A program made the translations under genes and the position numbers. Positions 16,317-22,963 of a stretch of 45,316 nucleotides of DNA are shown piece by piece; the first letter of the stretch is position 1; each line of letters starts with the position of its first letter. The DNA comes from an uncultured Ruminococcus sp. (GTDB taxonomy: Bacteria; Bacillota; Clostridia; Oscillospirales; Ruminococcaceae): assembly GCA_945877315.1 (NCBI GenBank), contig CAMCRP010000025.1:1-45316 (forward strand), read 5' to 3'. The notes under the pieces were generated by a model. It did no database searches. It was not told the origin of the DNA and worked only from the letters and a program-made list of their open reading frames with translations.

Positions 16317-16432
16317 AAATACCCCTCCAATAAAAAAGCCGACAGCTTCTGCGCAGATTTTACGCAGAAGTCATCGGCTGAAATTTCAGCGGTTCGGGAC
16401 AAATGTCCGCAGGAAGAACCTCATTTCCTTTA
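16317..16432 (-). promoter_or_regulatory. Structured leader of the antiporter gene, candidate ion riboswitch
   Basis: Reading on the minus strand from the expected start near 16430: GGTTC...GAACC encloses a GGAC-ATTT-GTCC hairpin; then the palindrome GCTGAAATTTCAGC; then a terminator hairpin (16331-16379). An alternative AGGAA...TTCCT stem competes with the first one, and the last bases of the palindrome are shared with the 5' terminator arm, so ligand-dependent switching is possible. I cannot match it to a known class by eye. Cation antiporter genes are known to be controlled by Na+, Li+ and other ion riboswitches (for example nhaA and DUF1646 motifs), which makes an ion the most likely ligand. 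Confidence 0.5.
16331..16379 (-). terminator. Terminator/attenuator just before the antiporter ribosome binding site
   Basis: AGCCGATGACTTCTGCG (16363-16379) pairs with CGCAGAAGCTGTCGGCT (16337-16353), a 17-bp stem with one mismatch, followed by six T on the minus strand. The ribosome binding site begins two or three bases after the T run, so this hairpin ends the leader of the antiporter mRNA and would also end ribU transcripts. Confidence 0.85.
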
Positions 16433-16436
16433 TGCT

Positions 16437-16465
16437 ATTGTATCACTAAATGCAGAATTTGTCAA
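16437..16465 (-). promoter_or_regulatory. Promoter of the antiporter leader, overlapping the ribU stop
   Basis: On the minus strand TTGACA (16460-16465), 17-base spacer, TACAAT (16437-16442). The TGA inside TTGACA is the stop codon of ribU. Confidence 0.8.
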
Positions 16466-17157
16466 GCACCGAATGTAAGTGTTCCGTTCAGAACCAGAAC
16501 GAACATTACACATGTAACCAGCACAAAAGCAACAGCGGCATACATACCGATAAGCTGTCTTTTTCCGCTGACAGCAGCTTCATTCTCGGAAGGAGGCAGC
16601 ATGGAACCCTTTCTCAGTGCATTTACAAGGGGCTTGTAGATAAGCAGAGTGAGTGTGCCGTTAATGAAGCCTTTCAGCAGATTAAAGGGCAGGAAAACCG
16701 TAGGCAGCATTGCAACGACCGCATCTCTGGGAACGCCCATATAAAGCGGTGTAATAAGGTAATTCCACAGGAGCATCATAACCGTCATAAGCAGGATACC
16801 GCATATCAGTCCGAGAACTGCACCCTTCATAGTGCGGTTTTTCTTGTAGATGAATGCTGCGGGAATAACGAATGCACAGGTGGAAATAACGTTCATAACA
16901 GCACCGATAATTCCCGTGTCACTGATGGTAACAAGCTCAATAAGCGAAACGACCAACGATATCAGCGCAGCCGCCGCAGGGCCAAACAAAAATCCGCCCG
17001 TAACGATAATAACGTCCTTGGGCTCATAGCTCAGAAACGAAACCACCGGTATGCGGATAACGAACACGGATATGTACGCCAGAGCGCAAAAAACCGCCAT
17101 TATCACCATTTTTCTTGTCTTGTAGGAATCTCTCTCCCCGATTGCTGTGTTTGCCAT
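16462..17157 (-). CDS. ribU: Riboflavin ECF transporter S component
   Basis: 231 residues with about six membrane segments. The motif SYEPKDVIIVTGGFLFGPAA is the signature of riboflavin-specific S components; the conserved AxxxA-like helix after the N-terminus (RKMVIMAVFCALAYISVF) contacts the ECF T subunit. It binds riboflavin outside and works with a shared EcfA/EcfA'/EcfT module encoded elsewhere. Control by the FMN riboswitch directly upstream agrees with this substrate. The C-terminus has an extra helix. Confidence 0.93.
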   Translation of the reverse strand: MANTAIGERDSYKTRKMVIMAVFCALAYISVFVIRIPVVSFLSYEPKDVIIVTGGFLFGPAAAALISLVVSLIELVTISDTGIIGAVMNVISTCAFVIPAAFIYKKNRTMKGAVLGLICGILLMTVMMLLWNYLITPLYMGVPRDAVVAMLPTVFLPFNLLKGFINGTLTLLIYKPLVNALRKGSMLPPSENEAAVSGKRQLIGMYAAVAFVLVTCVMFVLVLNGTLTFGA

Positions 17158-17191
17158 AAAAATACCTCATTTCTCTCTGTAAACCTGAAAC

Positions 17192-17221
17192 AAAAATCCC
17201 CCGAACGCAATTGTTCGGGGG
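17192..17221 (-). terminator. Terminator of the FMN riboswitch
   Basis: CCCCCGAAC (17213-17221, minus) pairs with GTTCGGGGG (17198-17206) and is followed by ATTTTTG. It lies between the FMN aptamer and ribU, so it is the expression platform: FMN binding should favour this hairpin. Confidence 0.88.
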
Positions 17222-17275
17222 ACAGAAAGTTCATCGGCAAAACACCCGTAAAACGGGAAAATACCGTTGCCTCCT

Positions 17276-17425
17276 CTGGTTTCTTTCATCCGGACTTTGA
17301 CCGTCGGTTTCGGAATCGCACCGAAATCAGCGAAATAACTCTTTATCAGTCATTTCGGTCGCGGACTAATATCGCATATGCGACACATTACCGCCGGTGA
17401 GGAATTTCACCCCGCCCTGAAACAG
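17276..17425 (-). promoter_or_regulatory. FMN riboswitch (RFN element) upstream of ribU
   Basis: On the minus strand the conserved blocks are all present: CAGGGCGGGGTGAAATTCC, CACCGGCGGTAATG, GTCCGCGACC, CGGTGCGATTCCG, AAACCGACGGTCAAAGTCC and GGATGAAAG. The closing helix P1 is GTTTC (17420-17424) with GAAAC. FMN-bound aptamer turns off riboflavin uptake genes in Firmicutes. Confidence 0.97.
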
Positions 17426-17484
17426 ATTTGCAGATATTTTTTATTTTATCTCAAAGCAAATGCCTTGAAATATGCTAAGCTAAA

Positions 17485-17952
17485 TTATTCCTTATCGGAA
17501 TCCTCTTCCTCGTCTTCGTCCTCAAGGTCGAATTCGAGAAGCTCACCGCAGTTAGGGCAGTTCATGGAACCCTCCTCAACCATCTGCTCGTTAAGCATAA
17601 TGGAATCGCCGCAGGTGGGGCATACTACCTCGTAAAGGTCATCGTCCTCGTCGAAGTCGAAGTCGTCATCATCGTCATAATCATCATCGCAGCATTCGCA
17701 GTCATCGTCGCCGCAGCAGCAGTCGTCCTCGTCGAAGTCGTAGAAATCCTTCTCAACCTCACCGAGATCCTCGTCGATAGCGTCAACAACGTCAACTACC
17801 TCGTCAACCTGATCCTGAATATCCTCAATTTCTTCTGCCATATCACCGAGAATATCGGCGATCATTGCAATTACCTTACCCTGCTTGGAGTCCTTGATCT
17901 CCATACCGTCAATAAGACCTCTCAGATAAGATACTCTTTCAGTCAGCTTCAT
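17485..17952 (-). CDS. CD1247-type protein with Asp/Cys-rich centre and zinc ribbon
   Basis: 155 residues. The first ~65 residues (KLTERVSYLRGLIDGMEI, then a coiled coil) match the CD1247 N-terminal domain found in Clostridia. Residues 66-105 are very acidic with six clustered cysteines (Cys78, 79, 80, 85, 87, 88). A zinc ribbon follows (CPTCG at 111, CPNCG at 132), then an acidic tail. The gene sits 54 bases after efp, as often seen in Clostridia, and both are probably in one transcript; a role in translation or metal handling is only a guess. GGAGG lies before the ATG. Confidence 0.9.
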   Translation of the reverse strand: MKLTERVSYLRGLIDGMEIKDSKQGKVIAMIADILGDMAEEIEDIQDQVDEVVDVVDAIDEDLGEVEKDFYDFDEDDCCCGDDDCECCDDDYDDDDDFDFDEDDDLYEVVCPTCGDSIMLNEQMVEEGSMNCPNCGELLEFDLEDEDEEEDSDKE

Positions 17953-18006
17953 AGCCGCAGCCTCCTTTAATTCAATATATTCGTTGGTGAGAGCAATGTT
18001 AAAAGC

Positions 18007-18564
18007 TTATGCTCTTTCCATGTACTCGCCTGTTCTTGTGTCGATTCTGATAGTTTCGCCCTGGTCGATGAACAGAGGAACCTTGATCTCTGCGCCTGTT
18101 TCGAGAGTAGCGGGCTTAGTTGCGTTAGTAGCTGTATCACCCTTGAAGCCGGGGTCTGTTTCTGTAACGACCAGCTCAACAAAGTTGGGGGGCTCTACTG
18201 TGAAAACCTTGCCCTTGTATGAGCAAACCTTACAGATCATCTCTTCCTTAACAAACTTGAAGTTGTCGGGAAGCTCTGTGTGGCTGATGGGCACCTGCTC
18301 ATAGGTTTCGGGATCCATGAAGTAGTAGAGATCTCCGTCGGTGTAGGAATACTGCATGTCCTTTCTCTCAACAAATGCAGAGGGGAACTTTGCGGAAGGG
18401 TTGTAGCTCTTTTCAACTACGGAGCCTGTAATAACGTTCTTTACCTTTGTTCTTACGAAAGCAGCTCCCTTACCGGGCTTAACGTGCTGGAACTCAACTA
18501 CCTGAAGAACGTTGCCGTCCTCTTCAAAGGTTACGCCGTTTCTGAAATCGCCTGCTGTTATCAT
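18007..18564 (-). CDS. efp: Translation elongation factor P
   Basis: 185 residues with three beta-barrel domains. The tip loop [10 protein letters not shown] carries Lys32, the position that reaches the ribosomal peptidyl-transferase centre; the C-terminal domain ends with [23 protein letters not shown], the EF-P signature. It relieves stalling at polyproline stretches. GGAGG is eight bases before ATG. It has its own promoter and is followed by the CD1247-type gene. Confidence 0.97.
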   Translation of the reverse strand: MITAGDFRNGVTFEEDGNVLQVVEFQHVKPGKGAAFVRTKVKNVITGSVVEKSYNPSAKFPSAFVERKDMQYSYTDGDLYYFMDPETYEQVPISHTELPDNFKFVKEEMICKVCSYKGKVFTVEPPNFVELVVTETDPGFKGDTATNATKPATLETGAEIKVPLFIDQGETIRIDTRTGEYMERA

Positions 18565-18638
18565 AAATTACCTCCAAATTTTTCAATAATTATCGGGGAA
18601 ACAGTATGCTATAGCATTGCTCCCGATGCCTTATTTTT

Positions 18639-18667
18639 ATTTTACTATATTTTTCTGCATTTTGCAA
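18639..18667 (-). promoter_or_regulatory. Promoter of efp
   Basis: On the minus strand TTGCAA (18662-18667), 17 bases, TAAAAT (18639-18644). The ~70-base leader contains an ATCGGG...CCCGAT stem. No terminator for aroQ was seen between 18668 and 18755, so read-through from aroQ is also possible. Confidence 0.6.
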
Positions 18668-18755
18668 GCCCTTTTTTATAAAAATCATATAAAATTGCAC
18701 AATTACACACATTCCGTACATAGTTGCGGAATTTAGCTGTCTTATTGCACAAAAA

Positions 18756-19199
18756 TCACTTCTGATTTTTTGTTATTTCATCAAGAGCATTGACACCGAG
18801 GAAGTAGGAAAGCTTGCCAAAACCCGCTATCTGTCCCGCACAAACAGGTGCAATGACCGATTTGGAGCGGAACTCGTCCCTGTTGTGGATATTGGAAATA
18901 TGCACCTCGATGACGGGTATCTTCACCGCAGCAATAGCGTCCCTGATGGCATAGCTGTAATGAGTATACGCACCTGCATTAAGGATTATACCGCACATAT
19001 CCTTCCTAGCCTCGTGGATCCTGTCAATAATGCCGCCCTCATGGTTGGACTGGAAAAACTCGCACTCCATACCCAGCGCAGCCGCCCTCTCGCCTATTTC
19101 CCCGCAGATGGACGCATAGCTTTCGTTTCCGTAGGTTCCCGGCTCTCTCTCCCCCAGAAGATTGAGATTAGGCCCGTTGATAACAAGAATTTTTCTCAT
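18756..19199 (-). CDS. aroQ: Type II 3-dehydroquinate dehydratase
   Basis: 147 residues, normal for the dodecameric type II enzyme. Seen: INGPNLNLLGEREPGTYG with the catalytic Tyr and Arg region, QSNHEGGIIDRIHEA, NAGAYTHYSYAIRDA, and EVHISNIHNRDEFRSKS with the active-site His. It dehydrates 3-dehydroquinate to 3-dehydroshikimate in the shikimate pathway. GGAGG precedes the ATG by eight bases. It lies upstream of efp as in many Clostridia, but the aminopeptidase gene often found between them is missing. Confidence 0.97.
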   Translation of the reverse strand: MRKILVINGPNLNLLGEREPGTYGNESYASICGEIGERAAALGMECEFFQSNHEGGIIDRIHEARKDMCGIILNAGAYTHYSYAIRDAIAAVKIPVIEVHISNIHNRDEFRSKSVIAPVCAGQIAGFGKLSYFLGVNALDEITKNQK

Positions 19200-19245
19200 T
19201 GGAAATTCCTCCGTTCTATTTTTTGGGGTATTTCCCCGACTATTC

Positions 19246-20106
19246 TTAATTTAAAAAGCCGTAATAGCTATCCCGCATAGTCTTTGCGTCCTCAGTCTGA
19301 GTTCCCGCCGATTCGCAAATAAATGTGGGGTGCAGATCTTTCTTGGCAATAAGCTCCATAAGCGGCTCAAAATCGGGACCGAAGCCTTCATTTTCCGCAA
19401 ATGTGAGATGCTTTTTCTCGCCGCCGGGGTTGGTAAACATTATCTTTGAGAAATGGGAATGGAAATTTGCCAGACGGTCGTGTCCCAGCTTATTTTCCAC
19501 CATATCAAGCATTTTTTCGTAATCCGCCGCAGAGGTTATGCCGCCAAAGGTACGTGCGTTCAAATGCCCGAAATCAATGCAGGGAATGAAGCTTTCGTCC
19601 ACCGTGCATATCTCCAGAACCTCCTCAAGAGTGCCCAGCTGATTGACCTTACCCATAGTTTCGGGGCAGCAGTGAATGTGGGACAGACCCTCCTCATCAA
19701 GGGCTTTTTTGGCAAGACGCATAGTGTCCTTTGCAAGCTCCAGAGCCGCTTCACGGGACATTTTCGAACAGGAACCGCTGTGGATAACTATCCTTTCCGC
19801 ACCCATTTGGTCGGCTGCCCTTGCGGACTGAAGTATGTAGTTGATACTGTTCAGCCGCTTCTCCTCCTCAACGCTTGACAGGGAGATGAAATAGGGCGCA
19901 TGGACGGACAGAGTAAGCCCGCTGTCGGCAAACGCCTTCCCTATTTCCCTTGCCGCCTTCTCGGTAACTCTAACGCCCTGTCCGCACTGATATTCAAAGC
20001 AGTCAAGGTCGAATTTTCCAAGATATTCGGGCAACTGAACGGACTTCTTGTAGCCCATTTCCTTAAAGCTATCCGCAGTACCTGCGGGACCGAATTTTGC
20101 GTTCAT
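19246..20106 (-). CDS. Endonuclease IV-like TIM-barrel protein
   Basis: 286 residues of the AP endonuclease 2 superfamily. Metal-ligand segments of the barrel can be seen in order: SVHAPYFISL, RIVIHSGSCSK, HCCPETMGKV, PCIDFGHLNAR, NFHSHFSKI and FICESAG. These correspond to the strands of endonuclease IV but differ from the classical Nfo motifs in detail (CPETMG in place of LENTAG), so it is a divergent member. Nfo cuts DNA at abasic sites; this role is likely but not certain. AAAGGAATG is a good ribosome binding site before the ATG. Confidence 0.82.
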   Translation of the reverse strand: MNAKFGPAGTADSFKEMGYKKSVQLPEYLGKFDLDCFEYQCGQGVRVTEKAAREIGKAFADSGLTLSVHAPYFISLSSVEEEKRLNSINYILQSARAADQMGAERIVIHSGSCSKMSREAALELAKDTMRLAKKALDEEGLSHIHCCPETMGKVNQLGTLEEVLEICTVDESFIPCIDFGHLNARTFGGITSAADYEKMLDMVENKLGHDRLANFHSHFSKIMFTNPGGEKKHLTFAENEGFGPDFEPLMELIAKKDLHPTFICESAGTQTEDAKTMRDSYYGFLN

Positions 20107-20126
20107 TTTATCATTCCTTTCGCAGT

Positions 20127-20864
20127 CTACTGTTTGTCAAAATAATCCTTTCCGCTGTCTGGCTTAAAATATGTGCGAATATATCCGTCGGTAGACACTA
20201 TGACAAATTCGTTGGTGCTTTCCAGATAATAAACGTCGTCGTTGTCCTCTTTTTCGTATTTATGGAGAACTTCGGGCGCAGTAATTACGGCAGCGGCTGC
20301 CTTCTCATACTCCTCTGCCGATGCAAAGCCCATTTCAATGCCATGCTTTTTGTAATGGGAATCAAGCAGCTCGGAATTTCTGAAACGATACTGTTTAGCG
20401 GGAATTTCCGTTTCGGTTACTTCGGAAGAAGTGCTTGCTTCTGTTACCTCGGCTGTCGTTTCAACCTCAGTCACCTCAGCAGTCGTGCTTTCCTCGGTGA
20501 CTTCGGCAGTAGTATCTTCTTCGGTTACTGTCGATGTTTCGGTAATTTTAGAAACCGTTGTTTGAACAGTAGAAGATATTTCCTCAGAAATATCGGGAAC
20601 ATCGTTGTTTGACAGCTTTGCAGCATTTATCCGGGAAATATAATATCCAAATCCCAATGCAAACAAAATCAGCAAAACGACCACAACAGCGACTATGGGA
20701 CGCTTTTTTCCGTCAGCTGCGGGAGCGTTCCTTGCCGCCTTGTTTTTCTTTCTGCAATCGGCACAGCGGCTCGGAAGTTCAAGTCCCTTGCCTTTGAAAA
20801 AATCTATCTCACCGTCGGTCAGAGTGAACTCTTTTCCGCATTGGCGGCACTTCTTTGTTATCAT
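20127..20864 (-). CDS. Zinc-ribbon membrane protein with Thr/Glu repeats and nuclease-like C-terminus
   Basis: 245 residues. An N-terminal zinc ribbon (CRQCG at 6-10, RCADCR at 33-38) with FFKGKGLELPSRC fits the probable zinc-ribbon family; a membrane helix follows (about 57-75), then a linker with four or five repeats of TTAEVTE-type sequence (about 110-150). The last ~85 residues (LDSHYKKHGIEMGF, AEEYEKAA, TNEFVIVSTDGYIRTYFKP) resemble the EndoU/BECR-fold RNase domains seen in bacterial toxin and phage proteins; this is from memory of motifs. Topology would put that domain outside the cell. GGGGGA precedes ATG; stop is TAG. Confidence 0.72.
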   Translation of the reverse strand: MITKKCRQCGKEFTLTDGEIDFFKGKGLELPSRCADCRKKNKAARNAPAADGKKRPIVAVVVVLLILFALGFGYYISRINAAKLSNNDVPDISEEISSTVQTTVSKITETSTVTEEDTTAEVTEESTTAEVTEVETTAEVTEASTSSEVTETEIPAKQYRFRNSELLDSHYKKHGIEMGFASAEEYEKAAAAVITAPEVLHKYEKEDNDDVYYLESTNEFVIVSTDGYIRTYFKPDSGKDYFDKQ

Positions 20865-20881
20865 AGATCTTCCCCCTTAGA

Positions 20882-21952
20882 TCAACAGCAATCCCAAGTA
20901 AACATTACCTCGGAGAAATCTCCGCTTTTAAGCCTTTCAAGGGGGATAAAGAAGCTTCCTACGCCCATATCTCCCCACATAATTTCGTCACAGGTTTCAC
21001 GGTCATAGAAGCTGTTTATCTGCAAAAGAAGAGTGTCAAAACGCTTGTATGAATCCGCAAAACGTGGGTCGTCCTGCGTAAAATATGGGTAACCGCCTAT
21101 GCAGAAGCACTCATTGCTTCGCTTCTCCCAGAGAAATTCCAAGCTGCCAAAGCCCGCCTTTTCCAAAGCACCGACAGTATTAAACTCGCAGCCCGCAGCC
21201 TCTCCGCAGAACTTCATAAGCCTGTCCCAAAAGGAAACATCGTAAATCGTCGCCGCACATTCGGAAGGTCCCTCCGCTTCAAGCAGAAATTCCCCGTCAA
21301 ACGGAAACGCACCGTATTCGTCCGAAAACTCGGGCAAGTCACTTTCGTCAATGAGCAAGCTTTCGTCCGTCAGAATATTTTCATGATAAATCACACGAAA
21401 ACCGTTCTGCACTGCAAGGTTATCATAATCCATTCCGAAAAGCATATACTCATCGCCGTCAAAGCCGAAAAACTGCAAAATGCCCTTTTGGGGAAAATTC
21501 GGGATATGTGGCAGCTTCTCAAAATTCAGCTGTGCAAGCAGTCTGAGGGGCTTTCCCTCGTACTGACCGCTTTTTACTGCGGGATATGTAAAATCCTTCG
21601 GCATATAGGGCACGCCGCCCAGCTTATTCTCGAAAACGCTGAGATTTTCCGCCTTTTTCGGGTTCAGCCTGACCATAGGCTTTGGCGGCAGTTCGCTGTC
21701 TATCCTTGCGATAATTTCGTTAATATCGTACTTTTTCCAGTCATTTGCAGCCTGTATCTGCTCCTGCTTTTCACGCTCAAATTCGGCTTCCTGAGCGTCG
21801 GAAAGCTTTCTCATTTCGCCGTCCAGCATATTTATTATTTCCTCGGACGAATGATTTTTTCCGTCCTTGAATATGGACGTATCGCCGCCGTGCTGCTCAA
21901 TAGCGTCCATCATAGATTTTGCTATAATGTCTTTGATAGAATCAATGTCCAT
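20882..21952 (-). CDS. YwqG-family (DUF1963) protein
   Basis: 356 residues. After a ~90-residue Glu/Gln-rich N-terminal region comes the DUF1963 core: NKLGGVPYMPKDFTYP, LRLLAQLNFEKLPHIPNFPQKGILQFF, and near the end KRFDTLLLQINS...GDMGVGSFFI. This family (B. subtilis YwqG) has no established biochemical role; it is common next to toxin/immunity-type genes. The stop codon is 18 bases before the start of the zinc-ribbon gene, and the start codon 12 bases after yqeG, so the three are probably in one transcript. Confidence 0.88.
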   Translation of the reverse strand: MDIDSIKDIIAKSMMDAIEQHGGDTSIFKDGKNHSSEEIINMLDGEMRKLSDAQEAEFEREKQEQIQAANDWKKYDINEIIARIDSELPPKPMVRLNPKKAENLSVFENKLGGVPYMPKDFTYPAVKSGQYEGKPLRLLAQLNFEKLPHIPNFPQKGILQFFGFDGDEYMLFGMDYDNLAVQNGFRVIYHENILTDESLLIDESDLPEFSDEYGAFPFDGEFLLEAEGPSECAATIYDVSFWDRLMKFCGEAAGCEFNTVGALEKAGFGSLEFLWEKRSNECFCIGGYPYFTQDDPRFADSYKRFDTLLLQINSFYDRETCDEIMWGDMGVGSFFIPLERLKSGDFSEVMFTWDCC

Positions 21953-21964
21953 TGCTATTCTCCT

Positions 21965-22486
21965 TTATATGACTTTCCCGTCAATGGTCGGCACCGTTTT
22001 CCCAAGATATTCCTTTGGCAGAAACAGCTTTTCCATTGCCCTCTTGAATTTGAAAAATCTCGTCTTTTCAAGCTCAATAGGCTTCACAAGAATAGATTTT
22101 ATGCCGAAAAGCTTTGCCCCCAGAATGTCCGTAAACAGCTGGTCGCCGATAGTCACTATGTTCTTTTTCGGAACACCAAGCTTCTCCGCCGCCTGTCTGT
22201 AACCCTTTGTCAGCGGCTTTGCCCCCTCGGGAACGAAATCTATCCCCAGCATCTCCGCAAAGGGCGTCACCCGTGGGACGTGGTTATTTGACACTATCAT
22301 CAGCCTTACGCCGTGACTGCGCATACTGTCCAGCCAGTCGAAAAGCCCGTCAATGGGGCGGGGATTGTCGTGGGTGGTCATAGTGTTGTCTATATCGAGA
22401 ATAATTGCGTTTACGCCCATTTCATCAAGCACTTCGGGCGTAACGTCAAGTATGCTGAGATATGCTTTTGTGGGTGTGAACAGCAA
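21965..22486 (-). CDS. yqeG: YqeG-type HAD phosphatase
   Basis: About 173 residues of the HAD IIIA family. Motif I is AIILDIDNTMTTHD with the nucleophile and acid/base aspartates; motif II LMIVSNNH; motif IV IVTIGDQLFTDILGAK. B. subtilis YqeG is in this group; the substrate is not well defined. I use the TTG at 22486 because GAGGTG lies six bases upstream; the GTG at 22495 is part of that binding site but could be the start three codons earlier. In other Firmicutes yqeG is near aroE, nadD and rsfS; here it is about 4.4 kb from rsfS. Confidence 0.9.
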   Translation of the reverse strand: MLFTPTKAYLSILDVTPEVLDEMGVNAIILDIDNTMTTHDNPRPIDGLFDWLDSMRSHGVRLMIVSNNHVPRVTPFAEMLGIDFVPEGAKPLTKGYRQAAEKLGVPKKNIVTIGDQLFTDILGAKLFGIKSILVKPIELEKTRFFKFKRAMEKLFLPKEYLGKTVPTIDGKVI

Positions 22487-22503
22487 TTTTTTCACCTCAA
22501 AAT

Positions 22504-22535
22504 AAAAAAGCGGACAGTCTGCCTGCCCGCTTTTT
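22504..22535. terminator. Terminator of rpsU
   Basis: AAAAAGCGGACAG pairs with CTGCCCGCTTTTT. On the minus strand it is followed by a run of T and then AT-rich sequence, so it ends rpsU and sits directly before yqeG; read-through may supply yqeG transcription. Confidence 0.8.
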
Positions 22536-22608
22536 CAATGTTTTTAAGCCCCGACAAAAGTCAGAGCCATTACGAGCCGAAAACGACCCGGAGTCTGACA
22601 ATTAGTTA

Positions 22609-22782
22609 TCAGAACTTACGCTTACGAGCAGCTTCGGACTTCTTCTTACGCTTTACCGAAGGCTTCTCATAGTGTTCTCTCTTACGAACCTCAGCGATAA
22701 CGCCGTCCTTTGCGCAGGATCTCTTAAAACGCTTGAGTGCTGTTTCGAGTGATTCGTTTTTGCCAACACGAATTTCTGCCAT
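22609..22782 (-). CDS. rpsU: 30S ribosomal protein S21
   Basis: 57 residues, with the S21 pattern: [35 protein letters not shown] and a very basic C-terminus ([14 protein letters not shown]). GGGAGG precedes the ATG by nine bases. S21 helps the small subunit in initiation by contacting the anti-Shine-Dalgarno region. It has its own promoter (22885-22914) and terminator. Confidence 0.97.
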   Translation of the reverse strand: MAEIRVGKNESLETALKRFKRSCAKDGVIAEVRKREHYEKPSVKRKKKSEAARKRKF

Positions 22783-22884
22783 GTATGATTCCCTCCCTTT
22801 GCCCTGCGGCAGAGGTTTACAATAACTGCAAACCGCAAAGCCGTCCGACTAAACGGTTTTGCAAGGTCAAATGTAACACTTTAC

Positions 22885-22914
22885 ATTATACTACACCTGA
22901 GCCGCATTTGTCAA
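22885..22914 (-). promoter_or_regulatory. Promoter of rpsU
   Basis: On the minus strand TTGACA (22909-22914), an 18-base spacer and TATAAT (22885-22890), followed by a ~100-base leader. Confidence 0.8.
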
Positions 22915-22963
22915 GTGTTTATCAAAAATTTTTCGGATAAATCTTTTATAATCTTCCAAAACC

